DNA of 64,000 nt from Candidatus Bathyarchaeia archaeon (GCA_041447175.1 CP166960.1:1-64000), one strand, 5' to 3'. Numbered from the stretch's first letter, positions 52,858-61,566 are shown. Made by a program: numbers and translations. Notes: a model not told the origin generated them from the sequence alone.

Positions 52858-53047
52858 CCGTAAGGATATGCTTCTTGAAAAAGCTAGGAGTCGGACAATA
52901 ACAGAAGCTGAAAGCAAGGAGCTTACACGTATTCTAGAAGAGGAAGCACGAATTGCTAAATCTAACGGAGACGTTTTGGGTGCAATCATAATATTGGGAC
53001 TTCTAGCCTTCTTAGGTGCGTTAGTTGCGGAACTTTTTACAGACTAA
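52850..53047 (+). CDS. Small tail-anchored protein of the element (2)
   Basis: A 65-aa protein: charged helices (ARSRTITEAESKELTRILEE) and a C-terminal membrane helix (GAIIILGLLAFLGALVAEL). Overlap with the preceding gene suggests joint translation. Confidence 0.5.
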   Translation: MNSRKDMLLEKARSRTITEAESKELTRILEEEARIAKSNGDVLGAIIILGLLAFLGALVAELFTD

Positions 53048-53228
53048 AATTTTTTCTAATTCGTTGACTAACTGAAAAAAGGTTCGTAAATAGGAAGATT
53101 TTTCCTCTTCCAAAAATAAGAAAAGTCTTTTATGTGTAATCGGCAGCAACCCTTGTGGTTGCTCGCTTCTAATATTTCCTCCTATGTACTCTCTTCTGCA
53201 TTCATGTCTACTGAGAATTTTTTAGGAG

Positions 53229-53347
53229 CCCCTCCCAAAGGAGGGGACGCCAACCCCCCGAGAGCGAAGCGAGGTGGGGAAGCTTTGGGTGCCCGAGTCT
53301 GGGAGGGTATGGGAACCTGAAGGTACACCCGAGGGGGTAGGTTGGCG
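53229..53347 (+). other. GC-rich folded region, candidate replication origin or structured RNA
   Basis: CCCCTCC (53229-53235) and GGAGGGG (53240-53246) form a 7-bp hairpin with a 4-nt loop. Next, CGCCAACC (53248-53255) is complementary to GGTTGGCG (53340-53347) and closes about 85 nt with further G/C-rich pairings (CCCC near 53256 with GGGG near 53276). It lies in an AT-rich gene-free interval (53048-53374), 0.6 kb before the Rep gene, where a double-strand origin or a small RNA could be. Confidence 0.5.
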
Positions 53348-53374
53348 CTGAATTGAAAAATTCTCCCCCATGGT

Positions 53375-53917
53375 TTATGTTTCTGACGACTGTTTATGCC
53401 CCTTCGAACCAGACCTTTTGAGACCTCTAAATACACCCTTCAGGCTAGCTTTGAGGCTATTCTGGTTTGCTTGCTCAATTAGTGCTGTCACTTTCTTTAG
53501 GTCAAGGTCATCAACGTTTTTTCCTGTTATGCGTATGGTTCTGGTTTCTTTCAGTTTATCAAGCGATATTTTGAAGATGTTGTCGGGGTCATCTATTTCT
53601 CCAAACATTCTGGCGGTGTCTTCTAAAAGCACCATCCTTTGCCAGTCGCTCTTGGGCAATGGAAGCTCGATTATGATTTCCTTCTCCAAGGGCTTAATTG
53701 TTTGTTCTCCCGTTTTTGCGAACCACTTCCCGTCATGGCTCTCGATTTTTCCCATCAGTTGCAAACTGGTAAGATATTTGTGAACGGTTGACCTGTGCTT
53801 GTCCAGTTTCTTCCCGATTTCAATGGCGCTTATTCCTCCTTTCGCGCTACTTTGTTGCACCAAACTGAAGCATTTGTCTAAGTTGTCCATTCTTTCATGG
53901 TCTTTTTTCATTGACAT
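53375..53917 (-). CDS. Winged-helix regulator divergent from Rep
   Basis: A 180-aa protein with helix-turn-helix GGISAIEIGKKLDKHRSTVH followed by KYLTSLQLMGKIESHDGKW (wing), a linker and a C-terminal helical part with TRIIRITGKN-like strand. It is divergent from rep with a 45-bp gap, the usual place of a copy-number or lysogeny-type repressor. ATG 53917 or 53911. Confidence 0.75.
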   Translation of the reverse strand: MSMKKDHERMDNLDKCFSLVQQSSAKGGISAIEIGKKLDKHRSTVHKYLTSLQLMGKIESHDGKWFAKTGEQTIKPLEKEIIIELPLPKSDWQRMVLLEDTARMFGEIDDPDNIFKISLDKLKETRTIRITGKNVDDLDLKKVTALIEQANQNSLKASLKGVFRGLKRSGSKGHKQSSET

Positions 53918-53962
53918 TGTCGCGACACAACCGCAAAATGGTGTTGTAGCTACTTATCTTTT

Positions 53963-55024
53963 GTGTTACAAATGCAAACGGTAGAAAATCAAGGCAGTTA
54001 CCGAGAAACGCTTGGAGATTATGACTTTAGTTCGGATGATGGAGTTCACGAAATTGACCTTCACAACGAGTTCTGGAGTCATGGCGAGTTTGAGCTTGTA
54101 GGGCATGGCGAGCGAACTAACAACCAATGCGGCAAGTTCAAGAAGTTTATGGGCTGCCTAAACATTGAGGGGCATAATCAAGCTAGGCATTTTCTGGGTA
54201 ACTTGCCTAAAGACTCAGTTTTCGTTAAGCCAATTTATCACTCGTGCGATAAGCCAACTTGCCCAATCTGCTTCAAATTTGGATGGGCGGTCAGAGAAGC
54301 CACGCGGATGGAGGCACGTTTACGGGAATCCTCCCATAGATACGGCTTAATCGAACATATTGTGGCGTCAGTTCCAGCGAAGCTATACGGACTGAACCTT
54401 GACCAGTTGCGGAAGGCAGCCGTCAAGGTCTTAGATAGTCGCGGAATCATCGGTGGTTCCATGATATTTCATGGCTTCAGATATGCCAACCGTAGGGAAG
54501 CTAAACGCAAAGGCGTTCCTTTCGGTTGGCGCTGGAACCCGCACTTTCACGTCTTGGGCTTTGTTGGCGGGGAAGGCTATGGTAAATGCCGAAAATGTAA
54601 AGGTGCAGATTGCTACACTTGCAAAGGTTTCGAAGGAATCACCAGAATTGAGAACAAGAAAGACGGGTGGGTCGTCAAAGTTTTAGAAAAACGCAAAACT
54701 GTGGGTGGAACATGCTGGTACCAGCTTAACCACTGCTCAATCCGTCGAGGTAAAAAGAAGTCTCATGCGGCAACTTGGTTTGGCGTTTGTAGCTACGGCA
54801 AACTCAAGCCGATTAACACTGAGGATGTTGGTATCCATACGTGTCCAATTTGCAACTCTAAGCTCGTTCAAATTCGATACTTGGGCAACTTTGCCGAGTT
54901 AGGACCAGTTTCTCGACGCGGCGAGGTGCTGAGCATGTTTGGCGCTGATGGCAAGCCCCTATGGGAGGTTGTGAAGGAAACAAAGTTTAGGAGGTATAGC
55001 GGAAGCTATGAATCGCCAATTTAG
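53963..55024 (+). CDS. rep: HUH-type rolling-circle replication initiator (Rep)
   Basis: A 353-aa protein. Motif 2 is WNPHFHVLGFV, with the HUH metal-binding histidines at HFH. Motif 3 is probably TCWYQLNHCSI with the nicking Tyr, followed by AATWFGVCSYGKLK, and motif 1 is HIVASVPAKLYG. Two zinc fingers are visible: CDKPTCPICF near the N-terminus and GKCRKCKGADCYTC in the middle, plus TCPICN near the C-terminus. These features match Rep proteins of archaeal rolling-circle plasmids. It starts rolling-circle replication by nicking the origin. Confidence 0.82.
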   Translation: MLQMQTVENQGSYRETLGDYDFSSDDGVHEIDLHNEFWSHGEFELVGHGERTNNQCGKFKKFMGCLNIEGHNQARHFLGNLPKDSVFVKPIYHSCDKPTCPICFKFGWAVREATRMEARLRESSHRYGLIEHIVASVPAKLYGLNLDQLRKAAVKVLDSRGIIGGSMIFHGFRYANRREAKRKGVPFGWRWNPHFHVLGFVGGEGYGKCRKCKGADCYTCKGFEGITRIENKKDGWVVKVLEKRKTVGGTCWYQLNHCSIRRGKKKSHAATWFGVCSYGKLKPINTEDVGIHTCPICNSKLVQIRYLGNFAELGPVSRRGEVLSMFGADGKPLWEVVKETKFRRYSGSYESPI

Positions 55025-55322
55025 ACGCAGAGTTGAGCGGGAATGGAACAAAATTAAACTGGGTGCTTCCTGTACAAAATTCATTGAGCAAAATAACCTG
55101 TTCACTATTCCCTACGTGATTTACTTTCAAGTGGTCAAAGTCAGTGACGATTTGATGTGCGTTTACAACGTGGGGTTGTTTCAGTTTAGAGACGGTTCCG
55201 GTTTTGCTAAACGTGTTACCATTTGTCACTACGTTAATAATCTCTTTAGAAGTTTGGGTTCTGTCGAACTTGGTTTTACTCCTGAAAATGAGCTTGAAGA
55301 AGGGGACGAACTTGACGCTTAG
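55008..55322 (+). CDS. Unknown protein downstream of Rep
   Basis: A 104-aa protein overlapping rep by 17 bp. It starts basic (NRQFRRRVEREWNKIKLG) and ends acidic (ENELEEGDELDA). No domain is recognised; position suggests a replication accessory. Confidence 0.55.
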   Translation: MNRQFRRRVEREWNKIKLGASCTKFIEQNNLFTIPYVIYFQVVKVSDDLMCVYNVGLFQFRDGSGFAKRVTICHYVNNLFRSLGSVELGFTPENELEEGDELDA

Positions 55323-55325
55323 TTT

Positions 55326-55475
55326 GTGCATCGTTTGGCTCTTGCGGAACATTCGGCAAACAAGGGAGCGACACGCGAGGCGGAAGCGAAGCGACGCCGA
55401 GCGTTTGCGAGGAATTACTGGGCTGAACGTTGGCTTGTGAAACTTGATAAAGCCAGCTCAAATATTATTAGGTGA
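55326..55475 (+). CDS. Possible small basic protein
   Basis: A 49-aa frame with GTG start right after the preceding stop: EAEAKRRRAFARNYWAERW is strongly basic and helical. Coding status is uncertain because it has no clear ribosome-binding site and two alternative frames are also open. Confidence 0.3.
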   Translation: MHRLALAEHSANKGATREAEAKRRRAFARNYWAERWLVKLDKASSNIIR

Positions 55476-55510
55476 AGGAGGGAAGGGTTTTCCATTCTAA
55501 AGGAGAGTCG

Positions 55511-56080
55511 ATGTACAGCAAACTGTTAAAAGAGTATGGGGTTAGCAAGCGTGTAAGTGACGTTTTGTTTTTTGTTTTTCTTGATGATGAATTAGAAAAG
55601 TACCTTCCGCTCTTCAGACAAGCTGTTAAACAACCTATTAGCTTGAAGCCGTTTATTTCCGAGTTGCAGAAAGAACTTAACACTGGTGCCTTTAGTCACA
55701 CGACAAGTGCAATGTACCATTTCCTTGCAACCGATGACAATTTTGGAATTTTTACAAGAGACTACGTGAGGCGCTGCTGTGACATGGTGGAATATATTAC
55801 TAAGCGTAAAGTTGCGCCTAAGTTACGGCTTGAGTCTGAGGTTGAAAAAAAGCCTCTTGGACGCGTCATTGGCTTATTTAATAGACAAAACGCTAGACAC
55901 TTTCCTAATGGCTTGCTTGAAGCACTGGCTCAATTCAACGAAGTGATTTACTGTCCAGCTAAGCATGAACATGTTACTAGCGAGGAGAGTCGAATGTTTA
56001 GCGTTGCCGATGCGATTGCTGTTACTTTTATAACCGTGCGTTTATGCCAACAGTTAGACGATTTTCAACGGAAGTATTGA
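55511..56080 (+). CDS. Unknown helical protein of the element
   Basis: A 189-aa protein from ATG 55511 after AAAGGAGAG. Helical throughout (YSKLLKEYGVSKRVSDVLFF, EVEKKPLGRVIGLFNRQNAR); no known domain. Convergent with the integrase gene. Confidence 0.6.
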   Translation: MYSKLLKEYGVSKRVSDVLFFVFLDDELEKYLPLFRQAVKQPISLKPFISELQKELNTGAFSHTTSAMYHFLATDDNFGIFTRDYVRRCCDMVEYITKRKVAPKLRLESEVEKKPLGRVIGLFNRQNARHFPNGLLEALAQFNEVIYCPAKHEHVTSEESRMFSVADAIAVTFITVRLCQQLDDFQRKY

Positions 56081-56115
56081 AGTTGATACCAGAAAAATCG
56101 CTGAAAGTGTGGGGG

Positions 56116-57039
56116 TTATGCTGGTTTTTTGAAGTATGTTATTCCATCTGCTTGGCACACGAGTATGCAGTCGTCTTTGATGGCTTGTTCAATTTCTTCT
56201 TTCGTTCTGCAAACAACTGGAATCCATGTGCTTGATGCTTCATCAAATAGGCTGATGTAGTGTTCGGTCTGGTTGGCATGTTTGTGCCCTAGCATTTGCT
56301 TAACAAATAGTAGGCTCTTTGTTTGGTGGTAAGCCTTAGAACCACTAAACCGTCTAAAGTCGTACAATTGAATCTGCTTCAGTTCTGGTTTATCGTACTT
56401 TTTAGCTATGAGGTTTCTGCAATGGCGATAATTATTTCCAAAGTTCTCGCTTGTTGTCTTAAAGAGGCTGTCATTAGCGCCTAGACGCTTGTTAATGATG
56501 TAGGTTTTTAAAAGCTCTAACGATTTAGTTCTAAGCTTTCCTTCACGCCCGATTGTATGTTTCGCGCCTGTGATTGATACAATTCCTGTTGCTAAATCGA
56601 TGTCTCTAAGCTTTAGCCACGTTAGCTCAATTGGTCGTGTTCCTAAATCCTTACTCATCGAAAGTTTAACACTCATTTCAATTCTTGCATGATTAATCAA
56701 AAAATCAACTAATTCTTCTTTGGGGGCTTTACGTTTCTTGCTGTAGCGTGGATAAAATGGCTGTTGCCATTTTGCGTCAACTGATTTGACAAAGCAAGTA
56801 TAAGCTTCGATAAGGTTCTGTTTGTGACCGTTGGAGACTTTGCGTTTTCCTATGTGAAGTTTTACTGCTTCGGGGTCTGAAGTGTCACAGCTTCTTTCCA
56901 AATTTCTCAGGAGCTTGGCTACTTTTCTAACTGTGGTTTCCTCGTAGCCATTTTTTGTCATCCATAACATGACGTTTGTTATGTTCATCTTTCCGAGTTG
57001 AGTAGGGCTTTTTTGGGTTTGTTCAAGTTTTTGTTTCAT
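56116..57039 (-). CDS. int: Tyrosine recombinase/integrase
   Basis: A 307-aa protein with N-terminal SAM-like helices (ITNVMLWMTKNGYEETTVR) and a C-terminal catalytic domain. The catalytic residues are Arg in DLGTRPIELTWLK, Arg in the YDFRRFSG motif (Y replaces the usual His before FRR), His in MLGHKHANQTEHY and the nucleophile Tyr in EHYISLF. The start lies 59 bp from attR. It would integrate the element at the 25-bp repeat. Confidence 0.85.
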   Translation of the reverse strand: MKQKLEQTQKSPTQLGKMNITNVMLWMTKNGYEETTVRKVAKLLRNLERSCDTSDPEAVKLHIGKRKVSNGHKQNLIEAYTCFVKSVDAKWQQPFYPRYSKKRKAPKEELVDFLINHARIEMSVKLSMSKDLGTRPIELTWLKLRDIDLATGIVSITGAKHTIGREGKLRTKSLELLKTYIINKRLGANDSLFKTTSENFGNNYRHCRNLIAKKYDKPELKQIQLYDFRRFSGSKAYHQTKSLLFVKQMLGHKHANQTEHYISLFDEASSTWIPVVCRTKEEIEQAIKDDCILVCQADGITYFKKPA

Positions 57040-57097
57040 TGTTTTATTTCCTCCTTTTTCGCAGAGCCCTTTTATTCAACTGGGACGACTGTTACCC

Positions 57098-57122
57098 TTG
57101 GGGGATGATGTTGCCGTCCCAG
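57098..57122 (+). repeat. Right attachment repeat (attR)
   Basis: Identical to 51638-51662. CTGGGACG (57080-57087) is a perfect inverted match to CGTCCCAG (57115-57122), so the core site is a 43-bp hairpin-like region. Confidence 0.8.
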
Positions 57123-57200
57123 TCTGATTGGGAAAGATGACGAACAACAGGCGCAGACCCCAAATATTAAATTTAAAACACTTCCCATTATTTGGAATTA

Positions 57201-57774
57201 ATGGGAGGACGCGTATCTGGGACCCAGTAGCGAATACCAATGTGAAAAATGCCGCAAAGTATTCTCAAGTACCGATTTGGGGTCAAACAAATTTTGTCCT
57301 ACTTGTAAAAGTAATCTTACACCGCATCTTCCATCGAAATACTGGATGTTCCAATTCAACCCTGAAACTTACGATTGGTTTGGCTGGATTCGCTCAAAGC
57401 CAGAAACCGAGCAGTGGTTAACAAGTCGGTATATTAGATTTATCTGCAAAGATGACAAGGCAGTTATTTGGTGCTCAGGTGAAAATGGGGGAATACTTGC
57501 GATGGGTCTGGTAACAACATATCCACAAAAGAGCGCTCTTGCTCCAGAACAAGCATTACATTACCGAAAAAAAGATGATGTGATGAAATTTTTGAAAAAG
57601 CCCAGTGTCATCATAAAATACACAAAATTATTCGTTGACAGACCAATTCTTCAAGATAAATGTCGAAAGGACAAAATTCTTTCATCTATGGATGTATTCA
57701 AGAATCCTGAAGGAACTAACTTTAAAATAGCAAAAAAACATTGGAATAGAATTATAGATTTAAATGATGTTTGA
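57201..57774 (+). pseudogene. EVE-domain protein with a zinc ribbon; start codon out of frame
   Basis: The frame open from 57202 reads EYQCEKCRKVFSS and FCPTCKS (zinc ribbon), then an EVE domain (YWMFQFNPETYDWFGWI, DDKAVIWCSGENGGILAMGLV). EVE domains read modified bases in DNA or RNA. The only ATG is at 57201, one frame off; dropping one G from ATGGGAGG would give MEDAYLGPSS and the whole protein. A shorter form from TTG 57277 loses the first CxxC. It lies right behind attR, so its 5' region may also have been altered by the element. Confidence 0.65.
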
Positions 57775-57828
57775 TGCCTACTTAACGTTCGTTAAAACCC
57801 TAAATACACCAGTGTGATGTAAGCCTTG

Positions 57829-58149
57829 ATGGAAAGCCAGAGCAAAAAGTTCCATTTTCAAGAACTCAACTGGGTCATCAGTTTCCCCGCCAGCGGTAAC
57901 TGCGGCAAGTACCGAGACTATGCTGTTGTGCTTTTGGAGCAGCAAAACGGCAGCCCCCAAAGCGTGCAGCGCCTTACGTTGGGTGAAGTTTTGGACCGTG
58001 TCGAACTTGACCTGCATTACCCTCACACCGTTGGCTACTACAAAACCTGCATTGGGCAAGACGCTGATTTTAAGCCCGACTACCTTGAGCTCCGCGAAAT
58101 CCGCACGGTCGAGGAGTTTTGGGCGTTTCTTAACGCCGCCAACCTCTAA
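57829..58149 (+). CDS. Unknown protein of 106 aa
   Basis: A soluble protein from ATG 57829 (or TTG 57826). LNWVISFPASGNCGKYRDYAVV and LGEVLDRVELDLHYPHTVGY are its longest ordered parts. No domain recognised. Codon usage resembles the chromosomal genes that follow it. Confidence 0.55.
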   Translation: MESQSKKFHFQELNWVISFPASGNCGKYRDYAVVLLEQQNGSPQSVQRLTLGEVLDRVELDLHYPHTVGYYKTCIGQDADFKPDYLELREIRTVEEFWAFLNAANL

Positions 58150-58226
58150 CATCTGGCTGCACGGCGGTTTTGGGGCAAAAAGAAAAATAGGCAGGAACGC
58201 ACAGTTAAACTGAAGGAATGTTGATT

Positions 58227-58595
58227 ATGAAGCAATGCAGTTTTTGTGGCTGCGACCTTACAGATGAGGAAGCCATAGAGTCCGGCGGCAAAATCCTATG
58301 CGAGGAATGCTACATGGAGGCATCCAACCCGCCCAAAGCCTGCGACCCCCTCGCTGTTGCCTCAGCAGTTTCGCTACGCAAGCAAATGGGGCAAAAAGGC
58401 GCTGAAGGGTTAACTGAGCAGCAGAAAAAAATCTACCTTCTCATCATGGAACGACGCCAAATCACCCGCGACGAAATCCAGCAAACCATCAACCTCACAC
58501 CTGACGTTCTCGAATCCGAATTTGCCACCCTACGCCACTGTGAACTCATACGCGCCCACAAAGAAGGCAGCAACGTCTATCTTACCCTCTGGTAA
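58227..58595 (+). CDS. Zinc-ribbon plus winged-helix protein
   Basis: A 122-aa protein from ATG 58227. KQCSFCGCDLTDEEAIESGG and LCEECYMEA form a zinc knuckle, and KIYLLIMERRQITRDEIQQTIN with LESEFATLRHCELIRAHKEG is a winged helix. Probably a transcription factor. It follows the unknown gene by 77 bp and precedes the hydrolase by 15 bp. Confidence 0.7.
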   Translation: MKQCSFCGCDLTDEEAIESGGKILCEECYMEASNPPKACDPLAVASAVSLRKQMGQKGAEGLTEQQKKIYLLIMERRQITRDEIQQTINLTPDVLESEFATLRHCELIRAHKEGSNVYLTLW

Positions 58596-58610
58596 ACCCG
58601 CGGAGTAGCC

Positions 58611-59495
58611 ATGAGCAGCCAAAGTCAAACTTTCACCCTGCCCGACGGCAGACAACTTGGATACGCCCAAGAAGGCACAGGTACCCCAGTCATCTACTTT
58701 CACGGCACCGCAAGCAGCCGCCTAGAAATCCAGCTCCTCAAACAACTCACAACCCACGGCAACCTACGCCTAATCGGCATCGACCGACCCGGATACGGCT
58801 TATCCACGTTCAACGACCGCACCCAACTCCGAGACTTCTGCCCCGACGTTACCGCCCTTGCAGACCACCTTGGCATAGACGAGTTTGCGGTGCTCAGCTG
58901 GTCAGGAGGCGGACCCTTCGCCCTCACCTACACAGCACTAAACCCGCAGCGGGTAACACGCCTCGTAGCCGTCGGCTGCCCCTCACTACCATTTGACCCC
59001 GCAACAGCCCACAACGGAAACCCACTGGTAAAATTCGCCATGAAAAGCCCCTTGATTGCAAAATTCGGGTTAAGCATGTTTCGGCGGTCAGTTTTTAATG
59101 CTAACCACGACCTCGAAGGCTACTTGGCTTCACGCAGTGGAAAAAACATGGTTGCCGACTGGCCGAAACCTGACGCCTGCTTTTTTTCAGACTTGGCATG
59201 GCTCAAAGTTATGTACGGTGCAATGGAGGAAGGGTTTAGGCAAGACGGCTGCAGCGTAAAAGCGGTTTACCAGGAGCATATGCTTTTCATGAAACCCTGG
59301 AATGAACCCCTCAAACAGATTCCCAACGGCAAAGTGACGCTTTGGCAGGGCGCCCAAGACAAAACCTGCCCCGTGGACAACGCCCAAAAAATCGCCGAAA
59401 TCCTCCAAGGCGCCAAAGTGGAGGTTTTCCCCGACGAAGGTCACTGCCTCATGTTTGCCAAACCCGCCCAGCTTAGCAAAGCCTTGGTTTCATAG
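58611..59495 (+). CDS. Alpha/beta-hydrolase
   Basis: A 294-aa enzyme. VIYFHGTASSRLE is the oxyanion region, RPGYGLS, and LSWSGGGPFAL the nucleophile elbow (S-x-S-x-G, so the first Gly is Ser). The acid and His are in GAQDKTCPVDNAQ and PDEGHCLMF. The substrate is unknown (esterase or related). Confidence 0.85.
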   Translation: MSSQSQTFTLPDGRQLGYAQEGTGTPVIYFHGTASSRLEIQLLKQLTTHGNLRLIGIDRPGYGLSTFNDRTQLRDFCPDVTALADHLGIDEFAVLSWSGGGPFALTYTALNPQRVTRLVAVGCPSLPFDPATAHNGNPLVKFAMKSPLIAKFGLSMFRRSVFNANHDLEGYLASRSGKNMVADWPKPDACFFSDLAWLKVMYGAMEEGFRQDGCSVKAVYQEHMLFMKPWNEPLKQIPNGKVTLWQGAQDKTCPVDNAQKIAEILQGAKVEVFPDEGHCLMFAKPAQLSKALVS

Positions 59496-59834
59496 CAAAA
59501 ATTCACGCGCACCACGCACGGTTTAATCCCCTTAATTTTTGGGTATAACTTTTTCTGTACTCTAAACTTGCTTGTTTTCAGGAAAACTTGCTCATAAAGG
59601 AACTGTTGGGGAACATTTGAGAAGAGCGGAACGGAACATCATGGCTTCTTTGATGATGTCATAGAAAATCAGCTATCAAACATGTAGTAACCTCAGAGCC
59701 CCAGTAAAAATGAACGTGCAATAGTTGTAAATAAGGGTTAACTGCATATTTTGCTGTATTTGAAATGCATTTCACGTAACCCATTAGGGTTGTTTCAGGT
59801 ATTGTGAGCTTACCGAAAAAATTGGTGAAGAAAA
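59496..59834. other. Intergenic region with a hairpin
   Basis: About 340 bp. ACATCAT (59636-59642) and ATGATGT (59653-59659) form a 7-bp hairpin. The upstream part is AT-rich, probably holding the terminator of the hydrolase gene and the promoter of the following one; no gene seen. Confidence 0.45.
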
Positions 59835-60548
59835 ATGGAAAAAACAAAAAGGTTAGCTCTGTTGGGTCTCCTGCTCTTGGTGTCCATTGGCTCTGCTGTT
59901 GTAGCGCAGGCAACACATGTTTTTCAGAGTTTTGGCGCCGTTGACGAGGCCGAAATCAGTATCCAAACTGCATCAGTTACTCTTATCCTCTCTGCCGAGG
60001 AACGTCAAGCGGCTATTAACCTTGCATTGGCAGTTCCCCAGATACAGCAACTGATAAACGCCACCACCAACTACACCGCCACCGCCTCCGAAATCTTTGA
60101 CATACACGAAGTCAACGGCGACATCACACTTACCCCCAAAGAAGGCTTTGCAGTAGTCACTATACAACTTACCACGGACTACGGCGACGAGTTTGGCGTC
60201 CAAACAGCCAAAGCCACCGTGGACCTAACCCACAACCAAGTCACCAACACCGACATCCAACCCGAGGCTCGCAAACCAAAAATCCAAACCAACACGATGC
60301 TTCCCCAAGAACTCATCCAAAACGCCTCCGAATACGACGGCGTAGTCGTAACGGTCACGGGTAAAGTAAGTGTTTTGGGCGAAGTTTTCGGCTCCCTGTT
60401 CGTGCTGGACAACACCGTAACCGTATTCTACAGCCACCAAGACGCAACCGTTGACGTATCCAACATCAGCAACGGCGACACAGTCACTGTCACAGGAAAA
60501 TTCACCGCACCTGACACCCTCTACGCCCTATCAATCGAGAAAACCTAA
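59835..60548 (+). CDS. Exported protein with a C-terminal OB-fold-like domain
   Basis: A 237-aa protein with signal peptide (RLALLGLLLLVSIGSAVVAQA), a middle domain (FAVVTIQLTTDYGDEFG) and a C-terminal repeat of strands (YDGVVVTVTGKVSVLGEVFG, VSNISNGDTVTVTGKF) like the tRNA_anti/CcmE OB fold. Function unknown. The next gene, a membrane regulator, follows on the same strand. Confidence 0.65.
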   Translation: MEKTKRLALLGLLLLVSIGSAVVAQATHVFQSFGAVDEAEISIQTASVTLILSAEERQAAINLALAVPQIQQLINATTNYTATASEIFDIHEVNGDITLTPKEGFAVVTIQLTTDYGDEFGVQTAKATVDLTHNQVTNTDIQPEARKPKIQTNTMLPQELIQNASEYDGVVVTVTGKVSVLGEVFGSLFVLDNTVTVFYSHQDATVDVSNISNGDTVTVTGKFTAPDTLYALSIEKT

Positions 60549-60617
60549 GAGGGAAAAAGACGTGAAAACCAACCGCAACCTAAACCTCCCTTTCTTTCTA
60601 AACCGGAGGCGCCGCAA

Positions 60618-61148
60618 ATGAAAACGATGCAAAAAACCGTGCTCATGGCGGTGTTGTTTGCAGTTTCAGCCTTCACTTTCGCCCTCAAAGTCCTCATGCC
60701 TACCTCCACCCGCATAATCATACCCGGAGAAGACCCCATAATCGTTGGCGAAATCCTCCGATACACCCAGCTTGACGTAGCCATAATCAGCGTCGCAACC
60801 ATAATCCTAGCCGCAAGCAGCTTCTATCTCCTGTTCGCAAACTCCTTTGACACAAAACACACCACCCTCTCATCTAACCCGAACCCCGAAGCCTCAGAAA
60901 TTGACTTAGCCTTTGCCCTCCACCTGCTAGACGGCGACCGACGCAAAGTCCTCAACGAAATAGTCCAAGCTAACGGCGAAATTCTGCAAAGCGACCTACA
61001 CATAAAAACGGGGTTCCCCAAAACGAAGATAACCCGAATCCTCGATTACCTTGAACTTAAAGGGCTGATAACCCGGAAAAGCTACGGTATGACCAACAAA
61101 ATAATCCTGAACAGGGAAAAACCTGCCACCTTAAAACAGACCCAATGA
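60618..61148 (+). CDS. Membrane-anchored winged-helix regulator
   Basis: A 176-aa protein: an N-terminal helix (LMAVLFAVSAFTFALKVL), a second helix (VAIISVATIILAASSFYLL) and a C-terminal winged helix (RKVLNEIVQANGEILQSDLH, TKITRILDYLELKGLITRKS). The exported loop between helices is about 25 residues. Probably controls the neighbouring exported protein gene, as inference. Confidence 0.75.
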   Translation: MKTMQKTVLMAVLFAVSAFTFALKVLMPTSTRIIIPGEDPIIVGEILRYTQLDVAIISVATIILAASSFYLLFANSFDTKHTTLSSNPNPEASEIDLAFALHLLDGDRRKVLNEIVQANGEILQSDLHIKTGFPKTKITRILDYLELKGLITRKSYGMTNKIILNREKPATLKQTQ

Positions 61149-61190
61149 CGACGTTGACCACAGAAACCCGTTTCCTTCTTTGATGGTGTG

Positions 61191-61267
61191 TGGTGGGCCG
61201 TACCGGATTTGAACCGGTGATCTTCGCCGCGTGAGGGCGACGTCCTAGCCAACTAGACTAACGGCCC
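61191..61267 (-). tRNA. tRNA-Val (CAC)
   Basis: Reverse complement folds as acceptor GGGCCGT/ACGGCCC, anticodon stem TCGCC/GGCGA around CTCACGC (anticodon CAC), T-arm ACCGG-TTCAAAT-CCGGT, discriminator A. The mature part is 61194-61267, and CCA is encoded at 61191-61193. Confidence 0.95.
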
Positions 61268-61358
61268 AATTGCCCAGCGGTAGATGAAAACTACATATTC
61301 GCCCTTCATAAAACCTTTCCCCTCCAACGCCCACACCAAAGGCAGGTGCAACACAGAA

Positions 61359-61472
61359 ATGAAGAAACCCAGCTTCGAATTAGCAAAAGACCATGAGCAA
61401 TTCCTGATTTTTCTCTGCTTTACCGCCAGCGGACTGGCAGGCTACATCCTAACCCACTTGGTGTACCTCTAA
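61359..61472 (+). CDS. Possible very small membrane protein
   Basis: A 37-aa frame between two tRNA genes: KKPSFELAKDHEQFLIFLCF followed by a hydrophobic stretch to the end (TASGLAGYILTHLVYL). A longer frame starts at 61284. Coding status is uncertain. Confidence 0.35.
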   Translation: MKKPSFELAKDHEQFLIFLCFTASGLAGYILTHLVYL

Positions 61473-61566
61473 AACCCACGAACATGAACACTGCAGATTC
61501 GGGGCGGGCAGAAAACTTTAAAACGGTTCTCCTCATTCTTGGATGTGGTCACTCCCAATGCTGCGT

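Larger units (their letters stand above)
51638..57122. mobile_element. Integrated plasmid-like element with tyrosine integrase and HUH Rep
   Basis: 5.5 kb bounded by a perfect 25-bp direct repeat. It holds an integrase next to the right repeat, a rolling-circle type Rep, a divergent HTH regulator, two overlapping small membrane-protein genes, a DUF4145 gene and several short unknown genes. Codon use and AT content inside differ visibly from the ribosomal region. This is the layout of an integrated archaeal plasmid or virus-derived element; no structural virion gene is recognised. Confidence 0.82.
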
